Shown: positions 1-13,175 of the stretch, piece after piece
How positions within the stretch are numbered: the first letter of the stretch is position 1
Layout: each line of letters starts with the position of its first letter
Assembly: GCF_001949145.1 (NCBI RefSeq)
Contig: NW_019091418.1
Span: 1,411,410 to 1,475,409 of the forward strand
Length of the DNA: 64,000 nucleotides
Reading direction: 5' to 3'
From: Acanthaster planci
Lineage: Eukaryota > Echinodermata > Asteroidea > Valvatida > Acanthasteridae
Notes under the pieces: generated by a model
The model's database searches: none
Told to the model about the DNA's origin: nothing
Seen by the model: the letters and a program-made list of their open reading frames with translations, nothing else
Made by a program: the position numbers and the translations under genes

Positions 1-3000
1 GTCCAAGTCCAAAGGAAGTTGTGAGTTGGCAGCTATGCGAATATGACATCAGGCAGTCAACAACCAAATGTGACCTTTGACCTTGTAGCCAGTTACGAGG
101 TAGAAGGGGTGAGTGGCGGGGTATTCTACAATTGTACCGTGTGGACATTCCTTTCTTGTTGTAGAGTTACGAAAACTTGGTGAAAATACTAATTTTTCTG
201 GAACTGGAAACATGATTTTGGGTTTGTGTAAAAGGTTTCCTTAAATGTTCCTCTCCTTTTGTACGACAGATGACCCTCACCCAAAGATGCCCCTAAACCT
301 CTTTTTCTGAAAAGGGGAAATGTCCTGTGGACATGGGTAATTAAGTCCACAGAATGTCTTCGCATCCTACATCCTGTAAACATCTTTTGTTTACAAGTCC
401 TCACTAGGTATCTGTACTGGTGCATGTTCATATTCACATGTGTACCGCGTCGGTGTGTAAGATCTGCACACATGCCCTGGAATACTGCATATTGTGTACG
501 TCCATGTACAGGTACATTGTGCTGTAGCTAAGTGCCAATGGAGTGACAAATAAAGTTACAATGTGAATATACTTGCAGTGGATATCAATAAAACGTTATA
601 CAGGTGCCGGGTACATGCACAGGTACGATGTTTGATGTCAGCATTTTCAATAGCTTAACTGTGCAGCTTATCCAAAAGTCAGCTTGTAATGAAGTCTTCA
701 TTAGAAATGGTACAGGTACACTGTACATGTGTCACTTTGAAAAACTGGGTGGCTACATGTACATCAAAGCACGTTGTGGTTATTTTATCCCACACTAAAA
801 TCCATGTCCATTTCACGTCAGTATATGCTCGAGTATGCACACGAACCGTAGCTTTTGGAAACTTGAACTGCATAAATTGTTGATTTAAGTTACATGTGTA
901 CAGTTCCGGTAGATGTGGGCTTTCTGAGCCACTTACATGTACCGGTATGTAAGTTTCTGGCATCAGCTCTGTGGGTAGGCCATTCCTGCATTAAGGGGAC
1001 AAGAAGTGGGAACTGCATCAATGGGACAACATTTGACCCCACAGTGTTTGTGGCTGCAATAATGAGTATCTTCAACACATGCAGTCCCCATAACCCAGTC
1101 AACAGGGATCAGCAGTACATGTAGACTGTACATGTAGCCCCCATAACCCAGTCAACAGGGATCAGCAGTACATGTAGACTGTACATGTAGCCCCCATAAC
1201 CCAGTCAACAGGGATCAGCAGTACATGTAGACTGTACATGTAGCCCCCATAACCCAGTCAACAGGGATCAGCAGTACATGTATACTGTACATGTGTAAAC
1301 ATGTACATGTACTACAGGAATAATAACCGGTGGCCGAACAGGCCTTTCCCCCTCCAACCTTTGAGAAGGTCGTTATAATGTCCCCCTTCCACTTTCAACA
1401 TGTACCAGTAGGCCTACCATTGGAGGTACATGTATATGTACATGTACATGTACATTGCAACTTTAGAATATTGTACTCCTTTCAGTCTGATGTCTGGGGC
1501 TTGGCCCCCCCTCTCCCACATTAAAACCGTTCCATCGCTGTTGGTACATGTACGTGTACAGTTAGACCAAAGCCCAAATGTTAAGTCCTCAACCAAATTT
1601 TTCACTCTTTTTTAAGGCGATAAACATTCCCCACAATTTCACTTGGTTACCGTCATACCGTTTAAACTTTCCGTTTGAATGGAGCTGCATGCTATATTTT
1701 AAGGCTTTAAAATTACATTCATTGATATTAATGTTAATAATTTCTTGGCTATACAGTCATCATTTTCAAAGAGTGCAAACTGGTACATGTATATGTAGAA
1801 TTAAACAAAAAGAGTTGAAGATGCTGATTCATGAACGGTGTACAGGTTGCCATAGAATGCAAGCATGAGCCAATGACGGCTCGTATTGTGCATGTACATG
1901 TACCATACTTGTATGTAAATGCTAGAAGTCACTGCAGGCCTAGACTGTGCTCTGAAAGGTCATGCCCAGCAAAGAGCCCAGGAGGAATGGCTCAGGGATG
2001 GCCTGAGCTGACTCAGGGACAGGCCGGGGACTGTCAGTGGCTTGCTGTGTCATTGTGCTTGTCGGGCAGGGAAATTTTCGGAATGTCAAAGAGATGAGCT
2101 GACCATGAATGATTGTGTACATCGTTGATTTTTTGAATTTATAATTCATTCAGCATTTATACAACTATCTGTGGAAAATTTGTTGTTGCAGAAAAAAGGG
2201 AAAAATTAATTTTAAAAGCAGAAGGGATGGTACAGCAACGACAGTGTCATTCACATCGAAAGCGACCTGGGTTTGCATTTTATTTAGGGGGAAGTTTTTT
2301 GTGCATACTAAAGCATAGACTGTATGTACTGTTTATACTCATTGTTCATGCAGATCAGCAGTGTGATTTGGGGCATTGACGTCCAGCCAACAATTGGTTT
2401 GAACCGTGAAAATGTCTTGTTACACCAGTAACCAATCAGGGTTCAGAAAAATAATTATCACAGCAGTGTGTGTTACTGAGACCAGGGTTGAGGCAGACCC
2501 TAGGAATGAGGTTGTCTTCCATTATCGAAGACTTAGTCTGTGGTGTGCATTTGTGTATTCAAACACAGTAATTTTTAAAGGTAAACTGAATAGATACAGT
2601 AAGTGCAGGTTTTGGATACCCGGTACGTGTGCCAGTAGGTTTTTGATGCATTTTAAAAATTCATAAAATTTATATACAATTCAGGAATTTGTTTATTTTT
2701 TGTAAGCCTACACATGTACAGTGCGTACATGTACTGTGTATGTGCAATTCATCCATTACATGTACATTTTATCGTTGATTGGATAAGGAAAAAATAACAT
2801 GCATACATGCACGTACAAGTTTGTGCCACAGTCACTGACAGTACTTTCTAGTTTGCTCCTTTTTATTGGAAGACAATAGCATTGTACATTGTACATACCA
2901 GTTCATGTACTGTACATATACATGTATGTACTCACATTGTACATATTGTACACTGTACAGTACATACATGTAAGAACTGTTTCTACGGTACTCATGTGAG

Positions 3001-5850
3001 ACACATGCGGGACATGTTGTTTCAAAGTTGCACATTTACTCTACATTCCATCATGCAAACTCTGATTTATTTCCTGCCTACTGTTGAGCACTTCAGCACA
3101 GTTTCAATTACAAGCCGCTGCCCATAATACTGTACATGTATGTATGGTTCAGTGCCACATCAATTGGTCATCGATGACCTTCACTGTTGCACCCACACAA
3201 ATTTGGAATATTCTCAAGGAAACTGATCTTGAAATGGCCGCAGCGTTTTGTCCAAGATCAATCTTTATTGGACCGTGCGGCCTTGTTTTGGAGCTTGGAA
3301 TAAGGTTTCATTACACTATTCCCTTTGTACACAATACAGTAGATATTATCCTAAATACATGTAGATGTACAGTATCTCTAGCCATGTATTGGACTTGGCA
3401 AGTAAGGGTATAATGTACATGTAACTTGTTTGTGACCAGTTCTCATATAAATTGATGTGTTCTTCTTGGGGGTGGTCGTGGAAAACCTGTTACTGTATGT
3501 ACATATTATGTACATGTATACCGGTAGACCATTTAGGAATACATGGAATACACTTGCACCATTGAAGGTTTTTTCTTGGAATTCAGGACTTTTTTCAGTG
3601 GGCCAACTAATCAAGTTGATGGACTTGCTGGTAGAGTACATGCTTAGTAAATTTATCTACATTAATATCCAAGCCTGTTATTGTTTCCACACGTGGGCTC
3701 TGTTACTGTGTACATTTCATCCCAATAAATTTTGCCTGCTGGAGGCATTGAGTCACAAGCTGCATCCAAACCTTCTGGCTGTGGCTAGAAATAACGCACA
3801 CTCCTATACTTATATGTAGTAGCCGCTACTACAGCCACTGCCAAGACTGCACCCGTGCAGGGAACTGGGGTGCCACTGTGCTGAGCAAAAGGTCAGCAAC
3901 GAATTTGCTTTTTGAAACAGGAATTACTTTGATAAAATAAACTACTGGTAATTGATAATTGCAATAAATTTTTAAAGCTTTTGCCGTTCTGTTTGTCATC
4001 CTTGTCTTTGAAAAGTAGAAAGTCTTGTACATTGTAAACATTCAGAAAATTCATACATTATTTTCTTATTGCCTTCATAAAATGGAATGAGTTTTAGAGG
4101 TACTGGTAGTGTATGGTACATGTAGGTACAGTGTACATGTATATGTTCCGTTGTACATGTACTAGGACATGTTACGTAGATCTTTTTCCATTTTAACAAC
4201 ATATCAGTATATTGATAATTATTTTATCAGACCATGTGCATGAGCCAGGTAAATTTTATGTACTGTACATTGTAAATGACATTAATTAAGTTTATTTTAC
4301 AAGTACAGTATGTCAAAATGACAAATTGTTTATTCATTCAACAAATACATCATGTAGCTTTTCACACGTCTTCCAAGGTTCACTTGGGTTACATGTGTAT
4401 ATGTAAAGCTTTTCCGTACAAGAGTGTTTGCACACTGTAAAATGACTTGGTTTGAAAAGTTCTTTAAAAATAATTGAAACGAAAAATTTAAATTTAAATT
4501 TGATTTTAACCAGCAAATGGCACCAAACTAGTGTAAACTGAGGGAACCGTAGGGATGGTTTACGTATATACAAAGCACTTGTACATGTACATTGTGTATA
4601 TGTACATGTACAGAACTGGAACCTATGGTACTGTACGAGTACACGTTAATGTATGGCACAAGTTTTTTCATTCAGTTCTTTCATTTCTATGTAGGAAAAA
4701 GAATAATGAGTTAAAGAATAGGAACACAAACATTCCATTTGGTTTATTTAGAACTTGGACATAATTCATGCCAATTGAAGTACATGTATCTAATTGCTTT
4801 TGAAAAAGGGTTTCATGTTTCACTCTTCAGATGAGCTCCTCCACATTACCTTGATTAATCATTAACGCAGATGGCTCATTGGCCAAAGTCTGACACCAAA
4901 TTGTTTGCCAAGCACTTGGACTTCAGAGGCATCCCCTCAGCCCAAAACCAACCAATCCTTGGGCTGCCCTCGGCATTTGTTGGCGTGGGGGTGGGTGTGA
5001 TAAGAGATTTTGAAAGTCCGCATAGGAAATTTGGCAACACCAAAGTATCCCAGTCAGATGTAAAGCAAGTTGTGCTCTTGCAGGTTGGTATGGTTCCGGT
5101 ACATTGCCTGTAGACCAGGCATTTCTGTGGAAGGCAAAGCCATTATTGCAGTCTCACGTGAGTATGGGAGCGTCAAAGATAATTTTAATCTTGTGAACAT
5201 ATGGTTTGTGATAGCCTACATGTACCTGTACATGTATTCCAGTGTGTGGTGTGAAATGGGGAATGAAACAGTTATGGGTCTGTCTTTTAATATGGGGGCC
5301 AGTGTGTATTTCAGGTACATCACAATTACCATGACCATTTAAAACAAGACCAGTTTCACATACGTATTGGTCAATTAATACATGTATGTGCTGATTACAT
5401 TAGAAAAATGTTGATTTACACAATAATTGCGAGGGAAAAAGCTCATTGTTTCTCACTGTTTTTCGGTATTTAGTGTGACATTTTTGATGACCTGTTTCAT
5501 AAGACATTTCATGCCACTGGCAAAAAAAATAAATCGTTTATTTTCTAACTAAGCTATCAACAGAAGGTAAATGATAATATCGGATAAATCTCCAAATGAA
5601 ATTCATTTTAATTGAGAGTACAGGTGCCTTCATAATCTGATGTAAAAATGTAACATTTCATTTCTCCAGTTGTTGCGAAGTTAAAATCATTTTTGGCTGT
5701 AAAAAAAACAAAAGGCTGTTCCGATTCATTTCAAAAACCTAAAATATCAACTCTAAGTACCCCCAAATATACCTCTTACTAACTCGTATCTGAGATCCCA
5801 AACATTTCTGAAGATATCCCTGTCAATTCTCGTCAGAAAATATTTTGGTT
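1..5850. other. Non-coding upstream region rich in TACATG words
   Basis: I see no convincing exon here on either strand. The stretch is dominated by short palindromic words built from TACATG (GTACATGTAC and variants) and by ACCGGTA/GTACTGGTAC words, which create many short chance open frames rich in Met, Tyr, Val and His. One frame at 4871-5113 starts after a fair splice-acceptor-like sequence (ttaacgcag) but resembles no family I know, so I did not call it. A 53-bp tandem repeat lies at 1086-1294. Confidence 0.6.
1086..1294. repeat. Tandem repeat, 53-bp unit, four copies
   Basis: The unit begins ccccataacccagtcaacag and ends with two TACATGTA words. Its copies begin at 1086, 1139, 1192 and 1245, an exact 53-bp spacing. 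The first three copies are essentially identical; the last drifts at its 3' end. Each unit carries an inverted TACATGTA...TACATGTA pair, so this is an amplified form of the dispersed word found across the first half of the window. No coding role is visible. Confidence 0.95.
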
Positions 5851-5852
5851 AC

Positions 5853-6250
5853 TTGCAAAATTGTTACGTTGTAAATAAAAAAGTTCGTGCAACTTCTAAC
5901 GTTCACCCGAGTCAGGATCATATTGCAAGCCTGCATGCGCTGTCATGTGATCGTCACGTGACACAGAAATGCCAAGTTCCCGCCATCCCTTCATCATCGA
6001 GAAATTTTGATTTTCTCTCAAGACATGAAGGTAAAATTTACCTAAAACTCAACGTACATGTATTTGCTGAAAAAAGCACGAAACGGGCAATGCATGTTAC
6101 GCCTCTCGGGAAACAGTCACTGGCGCGCGTGTGCCGCGCCGACTCGGCATGCTGGTGCTATTTTGTGAATGGTCCGCTAGGCCGGCACGCTGTGACGTCC
6201 TCAACATACATACATTAGCATACAGCTCAAATCACAAAATCGGACGTGGG
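5853..6250 (+). promoter_or_regulatory. Candidate CpG-rich promoter of the KASH gene
   Basis: This 400-bp block is richer in CpG than its surroundings. It contains a perfect E-box palindrome GTCACGTGAC at 5953-5962, a GC-rich stretch at about 6122-6140 and a CRE-like TGACGTCC at 6193-6200. It lies about 2 kb upstream of the first coding exon. A fair splice donor (atgaag|gtaaaa) at 6030/6031 could end a non-coding first exon that splices to the acceptor at 8037. Promoter function, start site and this splice are inferences; transcript ends would settle them. Confidence 0.3.
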
Positions 6251-6259
6251 CATTTTGTT

Positions 6260-8037
6260 GAACTTTTTGGCATAAACTTTCTTTGCATAAAACTTTCTTT
6301 GCATTCCACTTGCATGAAAATGTGAACCGGCATCTAAGTACATATATCTCTGCAACTCTGAATTCTTTGAAATTTTCTTCTTTCTCCAGTAAAGACAGAA
6401 GTTATGTTTTTAACTTTCAAGTAGGCCAGTGGGTGCGTGACAAGTTTTTATACGCGTTTAGTCATGGCAGTCCAACCTCATTAATAACAGCATTTTAAAT
6501 ACAAGGTTTTCCTTTAACAAGAATTCTTTTATACGCCTAAATCCTTAGTTTTTGTTCATTTGCACTATAAAAGGTTTCTTTTTTATTCACAAATGTTGAA
6601 CCCAATGCAATATGTGCAGTGTTTGATGACAATTATAATGCTTTATGACATCAAAATTGCTTCGCATTAATTCCCATTCATCAGAAATATGGACAGGTTT
6701 TAGAGTAAATTTGTATCCCTAATTAATTTGAGATCACTATTCATTGACTGCAGACATGAAATGTTGCCATTGTTAAACAAAATGTAATGCAGTTCCCAGT
6801 TTGAATTAATGTTTGTATTGTGACAGTTTTCACTTTTGTAACAGAAACCGGTTTCTCTGTTATACCGGTACGTGAAATGAGCCATAAAGCTCTTTAAACT
6901 AAAAACTTCAAAACATTGAATTGTTCTGGCAAAGATGCACAAGCTAAATGGCATGCATACCTATGAGCTGTGCCATATATTTGCTATTTAAGCAACTTTG
7001 TGTTAAACCAAACAAAACTTTGCAAAACAATTTAAAAATAGCCAAAGAGTGAATTTTTGGGGAAAATACTTGCCCATTTTTATGCCACCTGAAACCCTAT
7101 CTAGAAAAAACAACTTGTGATTAGAATACATGGTACATGTATGTACACAAACCAAAATTGGCAACAGTTGGAAAGAAACCTTTACCAACCAAAACTGGCA
7201 TGCATAGAACCATCATATTTGGTTTCTCTGTTACACGTCAAATATTTACCGGTACATGTACCAGCAATTTGCTGCTCTACTGCACAAATGGAGTCTTTAC
7301 ACGTCAAGTAGTTATTCAAGGCAAAAATCATTTACATTTAGTGCATATTTGTACCTATCAATTACATATCAACAAGTTTTGAATTTATTTAGACAATTTT
7401 GAAATTTTGACCACCATGTCACACATTTGGCCCCAATTAGAGACACCCATACACATATGTCTACATTTGTGGACCATGAGGTAGAGGCCAAGTGATATGC
7501 TCACAGGACACAGACACACAACACAAAATGTATACATGTACACTGTAGATGTACTCCTTGCTCAACTGGATTGAGTAAGATTATGAATTTCTCTTAAGCA
7601 AATGCGTCACACATCGCAATTTTTCAATACTTTATGTAGTGAGGAGCTCTGAATTGCTCTTAACAGGTACATGTACATACACGTGTATGCAGTAGATGTG
7701 ATACTGTACATTTACCCATAGAACAGACAGAGAGTGCAGTGGGCTGTACTGTAGCGTTGTCCACGTACAGTACATGTATGTACCGTACCGTACATTGTGT
7801 ACAGTACTGTACTGTATGTGGTTGTATACCGCAAATCCTGTTGTCATGGACTGACTGATCAAAGATTCAAGTTTGCTGAAAGATAAATGTACATGTACAT
7901 GTGCGTACATGTACTTGTACTGTATGTATGTGTTTAGGTACTCGTATAAAACTGTACATACCGGTACCTGTAGGATCTTCATGTAGTGTTAGCACTACAG
8001 GTACATGTAATTGAATTTTCCACCTTATATTCCACAG
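6260..8037. other. Non-coding stretch, probably first intron of the KASH gene
   Basis: No exon is visible. The first part is AT-rich; the part from about 7650 to 8010 is dense in TACATG, CGTAC and GTACTGTAC words. It ends in a good splice acceptor (atattccacag) at 8037. If the block at 5.9-6.2 kb is the promoter, this is intron 1. Confidence 0.4.
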
Positions 8038-8093
8038 ATTACCATTAAAACATACAAGCATTCTTAGACGTGGCATCAGTTCTCAAGAACAAG
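8038..8093 (+). other. Probable 5' UTR part of the first coding exon
   Basis: The acceptor ttccacag ends at 8037. The frame used by the following coding exon has a stop (taa) at 8046-8048, so the start of this exon cannot be coding in that frame. The first downstream ATG is at 8094. A weaker acceptor at 8066-8067 (cattcttag) would instead make this an internal exon, so the 5' end of the protein remains uncertain. Confidence 0.4.
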
Positions 8094-8327
8094 ATGTCAA
8101 CTCACTCGCCCTTCATCCTTTCAAGACCAACCTCCAAACCGAAGAGGCGGACTGGCATGGCTTCACCTCTCACTAAAAAGAGGCGCTCCTCCCCCAGATC
8201 AGCAGAGAAGGCGGCTCGGCCCAGGCGGCGTCTCGGGGTCGCCACAGTTACCAGTAATCATCAAGGAGGCAAGAAGAGACACCAGAGAGATGGAGTCAGA
8301 GACATTGCTTCTGTAGCCCAGTGCCAG
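8094..8327 (+). CDS. KASH gene coding exon 1: basic N-terminal segment
   Basis: From ATG at 8094 (context aacaagATGt) the exon codes for 78 residues and ends in phase 0 at the donor gtagtt (8328). It is strongly basic, with clusters KPKRR, LTKKRRSSPR, RPRRRLG and KKRH that resemble nuclear-localisation or nucleic-acid and membrane-contacting patches, and it is rich in Ser and Pro. It has no CH domain, signal peptide or predicted coiled coil. An in-frame stop at 8046 argues that this is the N-terminus of at least one isoform. Its codon choice is GC-rich, unlike the flanks, which supports coding use. What is less sure is whether translation starts here or an upstream exon joins at the weaker acceptor at 8067. 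Confidence 0.65.
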
Positions 8328-9027
8328 GTAGTTATGTACATGTATATTTGAATATTGAACATAATAGAGTAAATGATTCCCAACATATCCAGTCCAAACA
8401 AATCTCAAAACAGTTTTCTCGTTGGTGTATTAAACGTTTGAGTCGTCCATGACCCTCAGGGGTGGATCTACATGTACCATACCGATAGTTTTCAGGGAAC
8501 AGAGAGGTTGATACAAAAGGGATGCATATGAGTGTGTAAAGCTCCATACATTGTGCATATACATGTAGCTGATGGCACACGCATGTGCTCGCACATGTAC
8601 TCCTTCCCCCACCAAAAAAAATCTAACAGCGTCTGCATGACGCCGTCCCTTGTACCAGTATCCTAATACAGTTAAATACATGTACATGCACCTGTTACAT
8701 GTACATGTAGGTGTTGGCATTTCGTTGGCTACTTTTAACCCCATTGTACCTTCATTAACCAGTAACCTACATGTACAGTGTGTAACTGAAATGGTGAAAC
8801 CTTTGTGTATCGTACGTGTGTGCAGGCAACAATTGGCAGCAACTCAGTGGCCTTATTCAGATGTAATGAAATAAAAATTTCAAATAGGGGTAGCACGGCT
8901 ATCTTTACTGTACAGGTCTGTACAGACGGTGCAGGCTAAATTACACCTGAGATATTGAACGTTTTTGAGTTGACTTGAAACAGTTTGAAATTAAAAAGTT
9001 ATCTTGTGTTTATTCTGATTTCCACAG
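8328..9027 (+). other. Intron between coding exons 1 and 2
   Basis: 700 bases, GT-AG. It contains several TACATG words and no recognisable element. Confidence 0.7.
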
Positions 9028-9150
9028 GAATTCCAAGAAGATCTCGACAGACTGATCAGCTGGTTAACAGCCACCATTGACCAATCAGAGCAGTGGAAAG
9101 CACCCTCCGACAACACACTCAGCATCAGAGTACAGCTGGAAAAATACCTG
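9028..9150 (+). CDS. KASH gene exon 2: helix A of spectrin repeat 1
   Basis: The exon is flanked by acceptor tttccacag and donor gtacgt, and is phase 0 at both ends (41 codons). The peptide starts EFQEDLDRLISWLTATIDQ, which has the heptad pattern and the conserved Trp of a spectrin-repeat first helix, followed by a second Trp (EQWK) and the loop before helix B. Helix B continues without a break into the exon at 14190. Confidence 0.85.
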
Positions 9151-11279
9151 GTACGTATGTCATAAAAGCAGTGACACCCGGGCAAACTTTGACAACTTGC
9201 ATGAGTTCCTTAGCTTTACAGCCATTTGTAAGCTGCATCTGGATGTTTTGATCGCGACTATGAAGAACATGTTTCCCCTAGACACACATGCCACTGTCAG
9301 CCACATCCACTTGACTCAGACAGCCGCATCAGTCTTGCAAGAGTTAGCTTGCAAGTACATAAGGGTGATTTCCCTCTGGTGTTGTGTTCCTGCAGAAGGG
9401 AAATTTGTTCAGTCCACAGTTTTTCAGTACCGGTATAAACCGGTATGGCACAAAAATATCGCAGATTTCAGCTCTGTATTCTTTCTTTCAGATCTTGAAA
9501 AATACATGTACATGTGTATACAGGTACAATGTACATGTACACTATGGCATGGGCCATTCCTGCATGTAGTACAGCACTGTAATGCAGTGGCTATAAAGGC
9601 TACAAGTACGTTGCATGAACTGCATGTACATGTAACTTGGTCTTTATTTGGATGGCATGCCAACAATTTGGCAATCAGGGATTGAGCTTAAAAAAATACA
9701 GACCATGCCATCTGTCCAGATGGATCAATATTTCATCAAGCATCGTTGAACCTTATAAATTGATTTACTTGCCGTTCCCTCCCCAAAGAATTTTTCATAA
9801 TTACAAGCAGGATCAAGGGTGTTTGCTGGATATCGCCAGCAATTAACTACATGTAATTCTAATTTTAAGACATTTGGTCTGGAAGCAAAACTTTCTTGAC
9901 AGTTCAACCACTCAAATCTGCTGGTAGGTGTTTAATTACATGTGTGTTTACCATTCTCACTGTTAAACTTTTGACAGCTTATCTCCAGAGGAAAAATTTT
10001 GACATTTAAAACTAAACACTTTTTACCAGTAAAAGAGTCATAGATCTCTTATTAACATGCAGGCTGTTCAACACTGAAATGATTTTGATGCAGGCACTGT
10101 AGATAAAACATTCATTTTACGCTATCACTGACCAAGTTTACCCCGTAAGATTAAAGACAGTGAAGAAGTAAGTTTTTTTAAGGCTTGATCCCCTGTAGTC
10201 ATGCAGGCTTTAGTTTGACTGAATACCACATGTACAGTATGCATCATTTACGAGGGATGTGAAAATACAGTCAAGCACACATTTAGATACTATACACACA
10301 GTAAACTCTAAGTCGGCATCGCGTAATTCGTCATAATTTCTTGAGTCCCAAGAGTGCTAACTTAGCCCGAGTTTACTCTACATGTACATGTACTACATGG
10401 TACTTAAAGGCATGTATGTACAATGTACATTTACCTGCACAATGGAAGAAAGTAGATGCGAATTGTGATAAGGAAGGTGCACTGTACTCAGTGTAAATCC
10501 AACTCTGACCAAATGGACAATACTCGCTACATTGTCTGTTTCAGTGTGTACATAGTACATATTGTACATGTAAGCGGACGTGATATCTCCCAGGTGTACT
10601 GTACGGTACTAGTACATGTACATGTATGTGTACATACTGTACATGTACAGTACCACACTTGCACATGGACATGTATATGTATGGTTGTTTGGGGCATTGG
10701 GGATTGTTTTAAGTTTGACAGCGCTCTTTTTCCTTGAAATTTACTTGGATATGAACAGTGTAATTGTTGCGCATGCCTGTAAGAACTTCCAAACTTTTCA
10801 TTTTAACTCAAAGCATTTCTCGTAGCTTTGTCTAGTGCCACACCCTCAAGTGAGTTGTCATCAGTATGCCTGAGTATTGTACTGGTATCAGTACATGTAC
10901 AGTACATGGAGGCTAAGGCATCAGGAACACATGCTGTTTGCAATCCAACAAGTTGAAGATGCATAAAATGTACTAAAACGTGCACAATGTACTTAAAAAA
11001 AAGAAAGAAATACAAAAGAAATCCAACATTTTGTTTTTTGAATATTTCATTTTTTATTAGTCATTCATTAGCAAAGAAGGCCTCAGAATATAAAATTGAT
11101 TTATTTACATTATAGTCGATAGAATGAGAGTACCCAATACATATGTACATGTACATGTACAATGTACATTACAATCACTAACATTTGTATTTGCTGCTAG
11201 CCTCAGTCAAGGCATTCGTCATTAGATACATGTACATGGTACATGCTACATGTAGCTATCCATTTGAATCATGTTTTTG

Positions 11280-11580
11280 GCGGAAAAATCAAGGCGAACA
11301 GCGACCTCACGCGGGTGGCATGATATGCATATAAGTTGAATCAAGACGAATGCCTGGCTTCATCTGTTTCCAGAAAGGTTTGGGGCGGTGTTCGTTATGA
11401 TAATAACCCCAGCTCACGTTGAAAAGATTTTTATTTCATTGGTTAACAGGGTAACTGCAGCATGTACTGTGTGCAACCATGTGGTCATGGACATCATATT
11501 ACAAGTGTGCGTGTGTAGAACCCAGCGCGCGTTGCATGCGGCGGAGTGTTTCAGATTGTCGACTCGCTAGTGAAATTTTC
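11280..11580 (+). promoter_or_regulatory. CpG-rich intronic block, possible internal promoter or enhancer
   Basis: This block contains clustered CpG (gcgcgcgttgcatgcggcgg near 11,523), a TATA-like catataag near 11,328 and GC-rich words (ggggcggtg near 11,382). The surrounding intron is CpG-poor. An internal promoter here could feed the exon at 14190, which has an early ATG. This is an inference from composition only. Confidence 0.2.
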
Positions 11581-13041
11581 CCAGGTATTGAGGTCTAGAA
11601 CGTCCAAGCATGGAGAATTAGTCCAAAGTTTCACCGTAATATAAGCTGTACATATCTTCTCCACTTGTTCCTGAGTTGTCCCATGTGCCTTGCAGCATAG
11701 CATGCACGGGAAGGGCTACACGAAGAATAAAGATCAAATTTACATTCAACTCACACGAAAGACGTCGTTAACATGACTCACACACCTCATGGTTGCCTGC
11801 TGATCGAGACAAAACTTCAAGTAACTGATAAATTACCGGTGCATATAAAGAGAGTTTTAGTACACCAATGCAGTTCAGCCATGACTCAGCCAAGCTTAAC
11901 CAGCATTATATTTTGATGATATAGTTGCATATCAATATGATGAAATTGGGATAATCTCTGATTGGACAATCTATAAAGTGCACGCCCACACTCATTTTAC
12001 ATTTGCATATGAAGTCAGTTGCAAGAAATCATGCAAAAAATAAAGACAAACTGAAGCTTTCACCATGTTCACAGAAGGTTGAACTAAGGCGATCATTCGG
12101 GTTCAGCTGATTTGCATATGATTTTTTTAATTTTCCAATGTACATGTATATGAAAAACATCAGTTGAAACGAATAGCTATCGGTGCGGTGTACTGGTAGC
12201 TAGTGATGGATGCTTTGACCAAGGCTACCGCTAATTTGCTGCAGGCACTTTGGTTTTATTAAAAAAAAATTAGGGACCACCTCATTTTCCTCAGTACCCA
12301 ATGGGAAACCTTGATGGGACACACGGGATACTGGTGGCTTCTGCATTCATTCTACGCCGTTATGTTCATTGTAAAACAAATTCACAAGTTTTGGCAGTAG
12401 CCCCGCACAAAGTATCCCAGACTTACCGGTAACAACATGGAAACTTGGCTTGTATCAGGCTAACCGGTATCTGCACCAGAGTGCTTTGTTTCAGCATGTG
12501 TTCAGCACTGATGGAATTATAATACCGGGTACATCCCCACTGTGCCCCACAGGTACCGGTAATTTTTTCCGCTAACTGACCTTTCTAACGAGTCCAGTGA
12601 TCATTAATGTAGTATCACTGGGACATTTTGCATTAACGTAAAGATCATTTCATATTTTGGGTAACGGTACTTTTGACATTATTCCCAATACCGTAGGTTT
12701 GTATGACACGTACATGTATACCTACATGTACGTACATGTACCAGTTTGCCATATACTGTACATGGACCAGTATCTCAGTTGAAATTAAATGTACATGAAA
12801 ATAGGCTTGGGAGTTCATGGTTATAATTAAACCATACACCTGCTAATGGTATCAAGTCTGCAGCTCATCACAACTTCATTGTATTTCCCAGAGGTAAAAT
12901 GAAAAGTGTCAAGTCTTGAAGAAGTATTTAACTTAATCTGTTCATGTTTGTGTTGCGTAATTTCTTTATTTTATATGTGCGGTATACATGTAATTTTATC
13001 ATCCTATGTTGCTTGTATAAAATGGAATACATATTTAATGT

Positions 13042-13175
13042 TTGGTCTCGGTGTCGACCTGCAAAAGTTTCAGTCTTGAAGTCTTAGTCTCGGTCGGTCC
13101 GTGAAGGAGTGGGTCTGGGTCTTGGTCTCGTCTCACATGCCTCGGTCTCAGTGTTGGTCTTGGGCATCAAGGTCT
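13042..13175. repeat. Degenerate GGTCTC-type low-complexity repeat
   Basis: The words ggtctcggt, gtctcggtcggt, ggtctgggtcttggtctcg, ggtctcagtgttggtc and ggtctcag follow one another with an irregular period of 6-12 bases. It looks like a decayed short tandem repeat inside the intron. Confidence 0.6.

Noticed and set aside
4871-5113. Open frame after an acceptor-like sequence upstream of the KASH gene
   Set aside because: The donor context is poor, it lacks spectrin-type helices and the peptide resembles no family; chance frame more likely.
9077-9685. 202-codon frame overlapping KASH exon 2
   Set aside because: It is out of frame with the spectrin-repeat exon and runs into TACATG-rich intron; a shadow frame.
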